Positions 51,164-59,789 of a DNA stretch of 64,000 nt are shown in pieces; within the stretch, counting starts at the first letter, position 1, and the number at the start of each line of letters is the position of its first letter. The notes under the pieces are model-generated. The model was given only the letters and a program-made list of their open reading frames with translations. It was not told the DNA's origin and searched no databases. Position numbers and translations under genes: made by a program. Source of the DNA: Deltaproteobacteria bacterium GWA2_38_16 (lineage in GTDB: Bacteria > Bdellovibrionota > JACOXK01 > 2-02-FULL-40-11); assembly GCA_001797335.1 (NCBI GenBank), contig MGPE01000002.1, positions 200,538-264,537 of the forward strand, in the 5' to 3' direction.

Positions 51164-52420
51164 TCAAACATTAGACACCAAATGATGTCTCTTTGTGTCA
51201 CCCCTCATTAACGAAAAACAAAAACCTATGAGCGCAAAAGCCGCTGCCACCCAAAGCGTGGGCTTAAACCCTTGAATAAAAAGTTCGGGAGAAAGCTCAT
51301 GAACGTTAAAATGACCTCCAACACCACTGGCTTTTTGAATAAAAAAAGTAAAAAACACCGTCCCTATGGCCACTCCCAGCATTGTCCCAAAGGTTCTCAT
51401 CGTTGCAATCAAAGCAGAGGCTACACCCAATTGAGATTTCTTCACGGCTCCCAAAATGGCGCTATTGTTGGGCGCTTGAAATAGCCCAGCCGCCACTCCT
51501 ACAAAAAGAAGTGTTAAAACCACCTCTTTAGGCGTAGAGGCTGCCGTAAGCTGTGACGCACAGAGATACGCAACTACCGCTAACGCTAACCCCATAGGAG
51601 ATAAAATCTGAGATCCTACTTTATCGGATAGCCACCCAGAAATAGGGGTTACCACGGCAAAGGCCAGTGAAAATGTCATCATCACAAATCCCACTTTTTT
51701 AGGAGAATACTCGAGAACATCTGACAAATAAAAAGGAGTTAAAAAATAAAGAATAAATAAGGCAATGAAATAACTTAAGAGAGAAAGATTCCCTCCAACA
51801 AAAAATCTGTTTTTAAATAAAGAAAAATCCAAAAATCGAAATTCTTCGGTACAGTGCGTTTCTTCTTGTAAAAATTTTTCTGCCAAAAAAAATCCCAAAA
51901 CTCCAATGGGCAAATTAATAAGAAAAATCGCTTTCCAAGAAATATAATCGGTTAAAAGTCCTCCCACCGGCGCTCCCAGCATGAGCCCTGTCGAAACCGT
52001 CATGCCCATCATTCCGACGGCTCTGCCTCGTTCACTGCTGGGAAAACTACTGACGAGCAGTGCCGGCGCAATCGACATAAAAATAGCGCCCCCCATCCCT
52101 TGCAATACACGAAAAAAAATAAGCTGAAACACTGTTTGAGAAAAAGGACATAATAAAGAACTCAGCGTAAAAGCAATAAGGCCAATTCTAAACAGTTTCT
52201 TTTTATTCCACTGATCCCCCAATCGTCCCAAGGGTAATAAAAAAGCACCAATGGCTAAAAGATAAGAGGTCACCACCCATTCAATATCTGACATGGAAGC
52301 GTGCAACTCTCTGGCAATGATGGGTAAAGACACATTGACACTGCTGGAATCTAAAGTCGCCATTAAAGGGCCAAATGCAATGGCGATGAATGCTCCCCAT
52401 TTAGGATCAATTTTTTTCAT
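51164..52420 (-). CDS. MFS multidrug exporter (DHA2/EmrB-QacA type)
   Basis: 418 residues with 12 to 14 helices. Motif A-like GRLGDQWNKKKLFRIG, and DHA2 hallmarks MATLDSSSVNVSLPII in helix 1 and GAPVGGLLTDYISWKAIFLINLPIGVLGFF in helices 5-6. Drug/proton antiport is the usual role. ATG 52420 is used: the earlier TTG would overlap the CoA-binding gene. It follows that gene on the same strand. The 220-base stretch 50944-51163 downstream holds nothing I can identify. Confidence 0.9.
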   Translation of the reverse strand: MKKIDPKWGAFIAIAFGPLMATLDSSSVNVSLPIIARELHASMSDIEWVVTSYLLAIGAFLLPLGRLGDQWNKKKLFRIGLIAFTLSSLLCPFSQTVFQLIFFRVLQGMGGAIFMSIAPALLVSSFPSSERGRAVGMMGMTVSTGLMLGAPVGGLLTDYISWKAIFLINLPIGVLGFFLAEKFLQEETHCTEEFRFLDFSLFKNRFFVGGNLSLLSYFIALFILYFLTPFYLSDVLEYSPKKVGFVMMTFSLAFAVVTPISGWLSDKVGSQILSPMGLALAVVAYLCASQLTAASTPKEVVLTLLFVGVAAGLFQAPNNSAILGAVKKSQLGVASALIATMRTFGTMLGVAIGTVFFTFFIQKASGVGGHFNVHELSPELFIQGFKPTLWVAAAFALIGFCFSLMRGDTKRHHLVSNV

Positions 52421-52430
52421 TTGATCTTTT

Positions 52431-52838
52431 TCATTTAATAAGACGCCGATATTCAATCAACATGCATCGATCCATCACGACGTTTAATCCCGCCTGCTTT
52501 GCTTTTTCGGCTGCCGCTCGGTGCTCCAACCCGAGCTGCATCCATACCGCTTTTGCATGAATCCCAATGGCTTCATCAACAATAGCAGGGATAAATTCTA
52601 CTTTTCGAAAAATATCTACAATATCTACCGGAAAAGGAATTTGAGAAAGAGAGTGATATACTTTTTCTCCTAAAATAGTATCTCCATCCGGACGAACCGG
52701 AACAATCTTATATCCTTTGGATTGTAAATAGTGCGCCACTTCAAAACTAGGCTTATCTGGATCGCTGGATAAACCTACAACGGCAATCACTTTTGCATCT
52801 TTTAATACCTTTTCAACCATCGCATCATTATTTGACAT
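52431..52838 (-). CDS. CoA-binding domain protein (YccU-like)
   Basis: 135 residues: a small Rossmann-fold CoA_binding_2 protein. VIAVVGLSSDPDKPSFEVAHYL at the N-terminus is the CoA-binding start, PVRPDGDTILGEKVYHSL is typical, and the C-terminal VVMDRCMLIEYRRL matches the family ending. AAGGAGG at 52844-52850 gives ATG 52838, not the longer frame. Divergent from the glycosyltransferase gene; cellular role of the family is not well known. Confidence 0.9.
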   Translation of the reverse strand: MSNNDAMVEKVLKDAKVIAVVGLSSDPDKPSFEVAHYLQSKGYKIVPVRPDGDTILGEKVYHSLSQIPFPVDIVDIFRKVEFIPAIVDEAIGIHAKAVWMQLGLEHRAAAEKAKQAGLNVVMDRCMLIEYRRLIK

Positions 52839-52874
52839 CTGATCCTCCTTAAGTTTAAAACAAGCATACCTGAA

Positions 52875-53900
52875 ATGACACATCCATTTCAAAATATTTT
52901 AATTCTAGGCCATAAAAATATTGGAGATGTCCTACAAGACATGGCCATTTTAAAACCTTTAAAAGATGCTTTCCCTCACAGTGCTCTTTCTATGCTTACT
53001 TCTCCCATCGGAAAAACCATTTTAGAAGGAAATCGCTATCTTTCGGACATTTTAATTTTAGATAGATCTCAAAAACATAAATCTGTTCTGGGTCTTTTAA
53101 AGCTTTCCCAGGAACTTCGAAAGAAAAAATTTGATCTTATTATTAATTTAAAAATGGGAAGTTATTACCCACTCTTTTTAGGGGCTAAAAAAATTTGGAG
53201 TATTCGTTTTAAAGATAAAACCATGAAAAGTGCAAAAACCCTTCATGCTATTGATCGCTATTTAAATATTTTAAAACATCATGGAATTTCTATAGACTCT
53301 CAAAAAATAGAGATGAGCGTTACCTATTCTCATGAAGATGAAAAAAAAATAAAAACACTCCTTTCGAATAAGGGATACGATTTTCAAAAATATCTGGTTA
53401 TTGTCTCTCCTTTTTCTCCCTGGCATGCCAAAGAAATTCCTCTTTCTATGGTTGGGAAACTGTCGCAAGAACTTTCCCAAAAACATGAGATACAAGTGGT
53501 ACTGGTGGGAGGAGAAAAGGATATAACTAAGGTAAATGCTCTTTCTTCTTTTAAAGATTATTTTATAGATCTTACAGGAAAAACAACCTTTAAAGAACTG
53601 GCGGCTTTGTATGATCAAGCACAACTTGTCATTGGTTCAGATAGCGGCCCCTTTCATCTGGCCACCAATATGAAAACACCGGCTCTAGGCATTTTTGCTC
53701 CCTCTAATTATTTGCGCTCTCGGCCTTATTTTGAACCTCACCACACGGTTCATTGCACCGTTAATTTGGGATGTAATCCCTGCATTCCTGGATATCATTT
53801 TATGAAATGTAAGGTATGGAACCGAACTACACCTTGCATGGAAACCATTACATTTGAAGATATTTATTCAAAAACATTAGAAATTTTAAAATTACACTGA
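52875..53900 (+). CDS. GT9 glycosyltransferase (heptosyltransferase-like)
   Basis: 341 residues, family GT9 (ADP-heptose:LPS heptosyltransferase type). N-terminus ILILGHKNIGDVLQDMAILKPL is the acceptor-binding start, and VIGSDSGPFHLATNMKTPALGIF is the family donor-binding motif. It should add sugars to lipopolysaccharide core or another envelope glycan. The Cys-rich block NLGCNPCIPGYHFMKC near residue 300 is a GT9 subtype feature (four Cys). It overlaps the convergent M3 peptidase by nine bases at the 3' end. Confidence 0.87.
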   Translation: MTHPFQNILILGHKNIGDVLQDMAILKPLKDAFPHSALSMLTSPIGKTILEGNRYLSDILILDRSQKHKSVLGLLKLSQELRKKKFDLIINLKMGSYYPLFLGAKKIWSIRFKDKTMKSAKTLHAIDRYLNILKHHGISIDSQKIEMSVTYSHEDEKKIKTLLSNKGYDFQKYLVIVSPFSPWHAKEIPLSMVGKLSQELSQKHEIQVVLVGGEKDITKVNALSSFKDYFIDLTGKTTFKELAALYDQAQLVIGSDSGPFHLATNMKTPALGIFAPSNYLRSRPYFEPHHTVHCTVNLGCNPCIPGYHFMKCKVWNRTTPCMETITFEDIYSKTLEILKLH

Positions 53901-56174
53901 TTTAATATTTTTACGTAATTGACGAAAAAAACACTCTGAGATGTCTTGAAGAGAAAATTTCCGAGAAACTGTTTTTAGCTCCTCTAAAAAAGGCCGATCC
54001 AAAACTTTTTCAATAAGCTTAATATCCCACTGTTCTTTTCGAGCTGTCCCTCTAAAAACCTCCCCCACCGTACTACGATCCGAAAATCGTTTCCAATTTT
54101 CTAAATATTTTTCGGCCAATTGCTCACTCACTTCCTTTAACTCGGTATCTGGAATGGAAACAGCAGGATTAAATTTTTCAATAGCCGCTTGAAGAGAGGC
54201 TCGTCTTCTTTCAGGAACCCCTAAAAAATCTCTAAAGAAAGGGTCATAAGACACCTCACGTCCCAAAACTTCTCGAATAAGTTCAGGCGCTGGTTTAGCT
54301 CCTCCTTGTCTAAAAATAACCTTCCGATATAGCTTGGCTCGTGGGCCAGAAAAATCATTGATAATGTCTCTGGCAATCGCTCGATCCCACAAATATGTAT
54401 AAAAAGTCCCGGCATATTGAGGGTCCATGAGGTATCCAAATCCGGCTGGAAAATTTTTCCCTACAATATCAGGTATTTGTAAAATTTTCTCATGCAATCT
54501 CAAATAAAGATCTTGAATATCCGGTAAATGTTCAGAATGAACTTCAAAATCAAACAGAGATAAAAATAAAAGCTGCATTTCATATACATGCATTTGGAAT
54601 CGATAGGCTTCGATTAAGTTTTTTTTCAGAACTTCAGGCATTTTTTTTCCACTAATAAAATGTTCAGAGATGTCATCTAAAACCGAAGGATCTAATAAAA
54701 AATATTCAAAGAGCTGTGAAGAAACTTCCAAAAAATCCATTTCAGTCGTCATTCCTGAAAAAGAAGCATGCTTGGCTTCCGTTAATATTTCATGAAGCAC
54801 ATGGCCAAATTCGTGAAAAAAAGTTTGAACATCATCCAAGCTTAAAAGACTAGGCATTTGTTTTTGTGGCTCTGCCAGATTCATGACAATCGCTGCCAGG
54901 GGACGTTGATAAGATCCATCTGGAAGTACTCTACCCTTAATAATTTCAGGAGCTTCTGCCTCAGCATATTGAAACTTTCCTTCCCGAGCATACAAATCTG
55001 TATAAAAATCTCCTAAGTGATATTGAGTAGCACTATCTATAACCTGATAGCGCTTTACTCCGGTTGCCCACACATCGATCTTTTGAACTTCTCTAAATTC
55101 AATACCAAACAACCGAGAACATACTTTAAATGTTCCTTCTACTACCCGCTCTTCAGGAAAATATTCTTGAACAGTTTCAGGATAAAAATGAAATTGCCGT
55201 TCAAATAATTGTCGAGTCAAATAATCTTTTTCCCAGGGTTTAATGGTAGAAGCCGTGGGATCTTTTTCCCGTTTAATAGCCAAAAGCATTTCTTGGGAAT
55301 GCTCATGCCACTCCTTAAGCCTGGATTGAACAATCGTTAAAAAAGTGTGCACACGTTGTGGGCTTTGCGCCATCAATCCATCGGTTTGATATGCCACCCA
55401 ATTTTCGTATCCCAATAAGCGAGCAATACGTAATTTAATTTCCTGAGCCCGTCTTAAAATAGGAATATTTCGGCTGGCTTCCCGATTCATGCGGGCCTCA
55501 TAGAGTCTTTTTCTGGCCGTCTCTAAGGCTGCATTTTCCATAAATGGAATATACTCAGATAACCGTGTACTAACGAGATAGTTCCCACTCGCTGTTTTCC
55601 CTTGAGATTGAATACGATGTCTAAAAGATTTAGGAAGCCCTTCCAGCTCTGCTTCGGAAACTTCAATGGTATCTACATTATCATTAATATTTTTTGAAAA
55701 CTCTGCCTCTAATTCAATAAGCTCCGATCGTAAACGACAAAGCTCCTGGAACTCTTCTCCTACCAATTGTACTCCGCTTTTTTTAAACTTAAGTTCCCAA
55801 ATAGCAATTAACCTCTGATCCTCTACATCTAAGGCAGAAACATCTCCCTTCAAATTTCGCTTAAATGTTTCAAAAGCCTGAAATAAATCTTTTCTTAACA
55901 ATACCTCCGCCTTAAATTGTCGAATAAGTTTTTCCGCTTCTGAAGCTTCATGACGACTCTGGGTATTTACCAAAACATCTTTTAAAAAAAGAAAGCGATT
56001 GGTCCGCTGAGAAAAATCAGCCATGGCTGTTTCCATGTCTTGAAGAGTATTAACTTGATTCAATTCATTCTTGGCTTGAGTGATGGCTTTTTGAACCTCT
56101 GTAATGATTTCTCCCGGTTCAAATTCATAAGGAAGAAAGAAAAACAAACAATAAAAAACAACGAGGCCTTTCAA
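53892..56174 (-). CDS. M3-family zinc peptidase (thimet oligopeptidase-like)
   Basis: 760 residues. The zinc motif is HEFGH (454-458), with the third ligand Glu483 in DFLEVSSQLFE, and a long helical domain with GYENWVAYQTDGLMAQSP. The N-terminal hydrophobic run (VVFYCLFFFLPYEFEP) could be a signal peptide, an unusual trait since most M3A enzymes are cytosolic. Length (680-760 normal) fits. It would hydrolyse short peptides, giving the amino acids that the lyases here could use. Overlaps the convergent GT9 gene by nine bases. Confidence 0.9.
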   Translation of the reverse strand: MKGLVVFYCLFFFLPYEFEPGEIITEVQKAITQAKNELNQVNTLQDMETAMADFSQRTNRFLFLKDVLVNTQSRHEASEAEKLIRQFKAEVLLRKDLFQAFETFKRNLKGDVSALDVEDQRLIAIWELKFKKSGVQLVGEEFQELCRLRSELIELEAEFSKNINDNVDTIEVSEAELEGLPKSFRHRIQSQGKTASGNYLVSTRLSEYIPFMENAALETARKRLYEARMNREASRNIPILRRAQEIKLRIARLLGYENWVAYQTDGLMAQSPQRVHTFLTIVQSRLKEWHEHSQEMLLAIKREKDPTASTIKPWEKDYLTRQLFERQFHFYPETVQEYFPEERVVEGTFKVCSRLFGIEFREVQKIDVWATGVKRYQVIDSATQYHLGDFYTDLYAREGKFQYAEAEAPEIIKGRVLPDGSYQRPLAAIVMNLAEPQKQMPSLLSLDDVQTFFHEFGHVLHEILTEAKHASFSGMTTEMDFLEVSSQLFEYFLLDPSVLDDISEHFISGKKMPEVLKKNLIEAYRFQMHVYEMQLLFLSLFDFEVHSEHLPDIQDLYLRLHEKILQIPDIVGKNFPAGFGYLMDPQYAGTFYTYLWDRAIARDIINDFSGPRAKLYRKVIFRQGGAKPAPELIREVLGREVSYDPFFRDFLGVPERRRASLQAAIEKFNPAVSIPDTELKEVSEQLAEKYLENWKRFSDRSTVGEVFRGTARKEQWDIKLIEKVLDRPFLEELKTVSRKFSLQDISECFFRQLRKNIKSV

Positions 56175-56235
56175 AACCCTTCTTTTCTACGGCAAAAAAA
56201 TATCAAAAACAAGCTAAAAATGAACCCAAATTATA

Positions 56236-56637
56236 CTACCGACCAATCGCAGTTATTTCCATGCCTTCAACAAAGATTTGTTCATCTCCTGAATAACGTT
56301 CCATAAATTTAAATTTAAGCTTGGTACATTCTTTAACTTCTCTAAAGATCACTGCTGCTCGTGCTTCCAAATCAAATGAAGGGGTATCAGGATAATATCC
56401 TGTTTCTTCACCATGATTCCTTCTAATTTCATAAATAAATTTATGAAATCCAGAAGAAGGCTTTTGTTTAATATAAATACTTGCTTGTGGGTGAAACACA
56501 TTATTATCTAATCTCAATATGACTCTTTCAAGATTGTTACAGAAAACTGTCTCTGTAATAACGCGATCAGCAAATGTCGATTGCCCAAAACTCATCAGCA
56601 CAAATAGTAAAAAGATAACCCAAAAAATAACTTTCAT
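56236..56637 (-). CDS. Small exported protein, unknown
   Basis: 133 residues with a signal peptide (VIFWVIFLLFVLMSFGQSTFA). The mature part has strands (RVILRLDNNVFHPQASIYIK, KLKFKFMERYSGDEQIFVE) without recognisable motif. ATG 56637 is preceded by AAAGGAGG, so the longer frame is rejected. It sits alone between the M3 peptidase and the tRNA-Ala gene. Function unknown. Confidence 0.7.
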   Translation of the reverse strand: MKVIFWVIFLLFVLMSFGQSTFADRVITETVFCNNLERVILRLDNNVFHPQASIYIKQKPSSGFHKFIYEIRRNHGEETGYYPDTPSFDLEARAAVIFREVKECTKLKFKFMERYSGDEQIFVEGMEITAIGR

Positions 56638-56766
56638 CAGACCTCCTTTATCATCAACGTTCAAAAGTAAAGGTTAACACTTTTATTATACGACAGTTTT
56701 ACGAAAAAAAATAGACCCCATAAAAAATACGAAGAAGGAATACTGATTATTAAAAATTAATTAAAG

Positions 56767-56839
<73 letters not shown>

Positions 56840-57043
56840 ACACTCTGAAATCATTAACAAATATTAGTTTAAACTCCAAGACCATTTTTGGGAGGTCAGT
56901 CATCCATATCTTCTGTGAAATAGTAGATCATTGATCTCATAAACATAACGAGATATTTTAATGGGTATGACAGACTTGGAACAATTTCTTTCTAAAATAA
57001 TAAAGCTCAAACTAAATTCTCCCAGTTGAGTCTAAAATAGTTT
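56840..57043. other. Non-coding region upstream of the TPR/barrel gene
   Basis: With the tRNA-Ala gene and 56638-56766 this forms a 406-base stretch without a protein gene. I see no reading frame, repeat or RNA. A TTGAGT box and TTATGAT near 57025-57048 look promoter-like but lie over the start codons, so I make no call. Confidence 0.4.
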
Positions 57044-58993
57044 ATGATGAGAACGGTGAGTAAAACATGGATTAAATTGGTTTTTGCGCTCTTCCTATTG
57101 ATCTCCCATTTTGCATTTGGTCAATCTGTTGAGCTTTTAAAAAAAGCGCTGGAGTATGCCAAACAAAATGAGCATCAAAAGGCCATTGGTGTTTATGAAG
57201 AGGTCTTAAAACAAGATCCTAAAAGTATTCTTGCGCTTCAAGGATTGGGGTTGAGTTATCTCTCTTTAGGTCAATATGAAAAAGGGCTTCCTTTTTTTAA
57301 TCAAGCTTTTAAAATGGATAGAAAAAATCTTACAACCCTTTTTGCGTTGGCAAGGACATATGTGCTTTTAAAACAATACCCGAAAGCCCACTACTACTAT
57401 AAACTTGTTTTAGATATAAACCCCTACCATGTAGAAGCCTATCTTGGAAAAGCAAGGCTGTATCGTGAAAATAACCAGCACCATTTAGCCACTGAAACCT
57501 ATGAAAAAATACTAGAATTCGATCCTTATCAAAAAGAAGCTTTAGGGGAGCTCTCCCATGTTTATTTGGATCGCGATCAAAAAGAAAGAGCACTTAAAAC
57601 AGCCAAAAAATTTTTAGAAATTAATCCCAAGGATGTGGATACGCTTTCAAATATTGGCTCTGTTTATGAAGCTCAAGGCAAGATTAAAGAAGCAATCCAA
57701 TGGTATGAAAAGGCAAAAACAATAGACCCCAAAAATGAAAGAATTCAGGCCAAACTATCGCTTTTGTATGGAGCAACAGATCAAATCGATTATTCACTTG
57801 TTCATCTTCAAAAGGCTTTAGAGCTTCAAGAAGCCAATGTTAAAGACTATATCACACTGGGACGTGCTTACGGATGGCTTTATAGGGTTGATGAGGCTAT
57901 TTTAGTTTTTGAAAAAGCTAGGGCAATGGATCCCAAAAATAAAATGGTATTAAATGAGCTAGCCTCTCTTTATCTTTATAAAGAAAAATGGGATCAGGCT
58001 GAAAATCTTTATAGCCAAGTTTTAGCCCGGTCTCCTAAAAACACAATTGCCTTAGAAGGGATGGAAAAAGTAAAACTTCAAAAAAAGCCTGTTTTTACCT
58101 CTCGGTTTAATTACAAAACTTTTAAAAATAAAAGACCTAATGATCCAGATACAGAGTCTTTTAAATTTGAATATTTAGAAGAACTTGAGTGGAAATTAAA
58201 TCCAAGACATGCTCTTACATTTCTCTACCAAAAAAATCACCACTATCAAAATGATATAGAAAACAATACTAAAGACTATGAGTTTAACCAAGATGTGGCC
58301 TCTCTTAAATACAATGTGTCACTTTCCGACCCTCTGCTTTTTTCGTTCCGGGGCGATTATAACCATTTTGATAACCAAGGCTCAAATACGTATACCATCC
58401 CTGAAGGAGATATCGATCACTTCTCAGCATTTTCTTATCTTTCATTTACAAAAGGGGCTTTTTACAATTTTTTGGCCTGGAAACGTGGGCTTCTTTTAAG
58501 ACTTCTCTCAAGCCCCAATCGACTAGCCGAACATCCCTATTATGACTATAGCAACACCCTGGGTTTAAACATGACTCCAAATTTAGAAACCATTTTTTAT
58601 TATGCGTATACGGATTATAAGCTTTTGAAAGACCAGCATGATGTTGAATCAAGCTTGACCTACAGGCTTCCTTTTTTCAAACAAGTGAAATTAGGCTATA
58701 GTTTTGAGTATTTAAGTGAGCCGATAGAGCGTATTCATACAGCGAGCTTTCGGATTCAAGAGGATTTTTTTAAACACCTCCTTTTTGATTTACTCTACGA
58801 GTTTAAAAGAAATGATAATGATACAGACCAAGGGGTGACCCATAACAACAACGTCAAGGGGAGGCTTTCCTTTCCTCTTTATCAAAAACTTATGTTCCAT
58901 TTTGAAGGAAGGTGGGAATTTGAAAACGGGAAAGACCACGACAAAAACCAAGAATACAGAACCTATATTACGCTCCCATTTGGGATGTTTTAA
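57044..58993 (+). CDS. Exported TPR protein with outer-membrane beta-barrel
   Basis: 649 residues. Signal peptide (WIKLVFALFLLISHFAFGQ), then about nine or ten TPRs from residue 30 to 340 (ALQGLGLSYLSLGQYEKGLP, IGSVYEAQGKIKEAIQWYEKA), then about 300 residues of amphipathic strands ending YITLPFGMF, with the C-terminal Phe of an outer-membrane barrel. The layout matches PelB-like or BcsC-like export channels but is shorter than both. With the Gly-rich secreted protein directly downstream and a two-component pair beyond, a surface-polymer or protein export function is plausible. ATGATG start, no Shine-Dalgarno. Confidence 0.8.
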   Translation: MMRTVSKTWIKLVFALFLLISHFAFGQSVELLKKALEYAKQNEHQKAIGVYEEVLKQDPKSILALQGLGLSYLSLGQYEKGLPFFNQAFKMDRKNLTTLFALARTYVLLKQYPKAHYYYKLVLDINPYHVEAYLGKARLYRENNQHHLATETYEKILEFDPYQKEALGELSHVYLDRDQKERALKTAKKFLEINPKDVDTLSNIGSVYEAQGKIKEAIQWYEKAKTIDPKNERIQAKLSLLYGATDQIDYSLVHLQKALELQEANVKDYITLGRAYGWLYRVDEAILVFEKARAMDPKNKMVLNELASLYLYKEKWDQAENLYSQVLARSPKNTIALEGMEKVKLQKKPVFTSRFNYKTFKNKRPNDPDTESFKFEYLEELEWKLNPRHALTFLYQKNHHYQNDIENNTKDYEFNQDVASLKYNVSLSDPLLFSFRGDYNHFDNQGSNTYTIPEGDIDHFSAFSYLSFTKGAFYNFLAWKRGLLLRLLSSPNRLAEHPYYDYSNTLGLNMTPNLETIFYYAYTDYKLLKDQHDVESSLTYRLPFFKQVKLGYSFEYLSEPIERIHTASFRIQEDFFKHLLFDLLYEFKRNDNDTDQGVTHNNNVKGRLSFPLYQKLMFHFEGRWEFENGKDHDKNQEYRTYITLPFGMF

Positions 58994-58996
58994 ACT

Positions 58997-59629
58997 CTAG
59001 TTATTTTTCCCCTTGCCTTGTCCACCACCAGCGTTTCCACCGCCACCAGCATTTCCACCGCCACCAGCATTTCCACCGCCACCAGCATTTCCACCTGATT
59101 TTTCTTCCGCATTAGCATTTCCACCGCCACCAGCATTTCCACCTGATTTTTCTTCAGATGAACTGACTGTTTTAGCAAGGGTAGATTCTTCTCGTTCTCT
59201 GGCTGATTTATCTGCCAAATTGGCAAGGGATTTTCCGGTATCTGGTGCTGCAAGAGGTGCTTCATTTCTTCCAAAAAGCTTATCTTGGTAAACTGCACGA
59301 AGTTCTTTGGCCAAATCTTCTTGGTTTTCTTGCTTTTGTGCTTGTTCACCTGACGAGATGTCTCGAGAAAATGTGTGAAGGGCTGCCTTCTCTTGAACAC
59401 GCTTATCGGCTCCCCCTTTTGTAAACCCTGGATCCGTACTCCCTTTCTCGCCATAGGCATCCATCACGCTGGATCTTACCTTTTCATGATCAACGGCTTT
59501 TTCTTTTTGGATGGGTGTTGTTGCGATGGCTTCAAGCGCAGCCGTATTTTCTTCGGCATAAGATATCCCCCCTAAAATAAGCACCAACGCCGCAACACCT
59601 ATAAACTTTTTACTCATACATACTTTCAT
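58997..59629 (-). CDS. Secreted GGGGNA-repeat protein
   Basis: 210 residues with a signal peptide (FIGVAALVLILGGISYA). The middle is helical and charged (residues 25-160), and the C-terminal 45 residues are built from GGGGNA and EEKSGGNA units ending GQGKGKNN. The 18-bp unit is repeated at DNA level (59031-59155). Extended Gly/Asn/Ala repeats resemble flexible adhesive or fibre-like tails. The start is uncertain: I use ATG 59629 with GAGG upstream, though M59617 also fits. It converges on the TPR/barrel gene with three bases between stops. Function unknown. Confidence 0.7.
   Translation of the reverse strand: MKVCMSKKFIGVAALVLILGGISYAEENTAALEAIATTPIQKEKAVDHEKVRSSVMDAYGEKGSTDPGFTKGGADKRVQEKAALHTFSRDISSGEQAQKQENQEDLAKELRAVYQDKLFGRNEAPLAAPDTGKSLANLADKSAREREESTLAKTVSSSEEKSGGNAGGGGNANAEEKSGGNAGGGGNAGGGGNAGGGGNAGGGQGKGKNN
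59031..59155. repeat. 18-bp tandem repeats encoding GGGGNA
   Basis: Units GC(A/G)TTTCCACCGCCACCA lie at 59031, 59049 and 59067. A 41-bp higher-order unit occurs twice exactly, at 59067-59107 and 59115-59155. Copy number is likely to vary by slippage, in frame. Confidence 0.9.
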
Positions 59630-59789
59630 GGCCTTCACCCTCTATTTATATTATACCCCCATTTCTCTTTATTGTCTAAAAAAGATGTCCCACAACCTAT
59701 TGAAATAACTCATATTTTTTATTAATTGAACACAAAATTTTCTTAAGTATTCCAATAGATCAGCCGATAAGATTAAAGGAATGGTAAGC

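Noticed and set aside
52030..52065. CACTGCT/AGCAGTG inverted repeat in the MFS gene
   Set aside because: A 7-bp match inside a conserved transporter sequence; chance is likely.
58990..59460. 156-codon minus-strand frame in the Gly-repeat gene
   Set aside because: It is a repeat-derived open shadow frame (QVEMLVAVEML), with no signal peptide or RBS; the other frame has both features.
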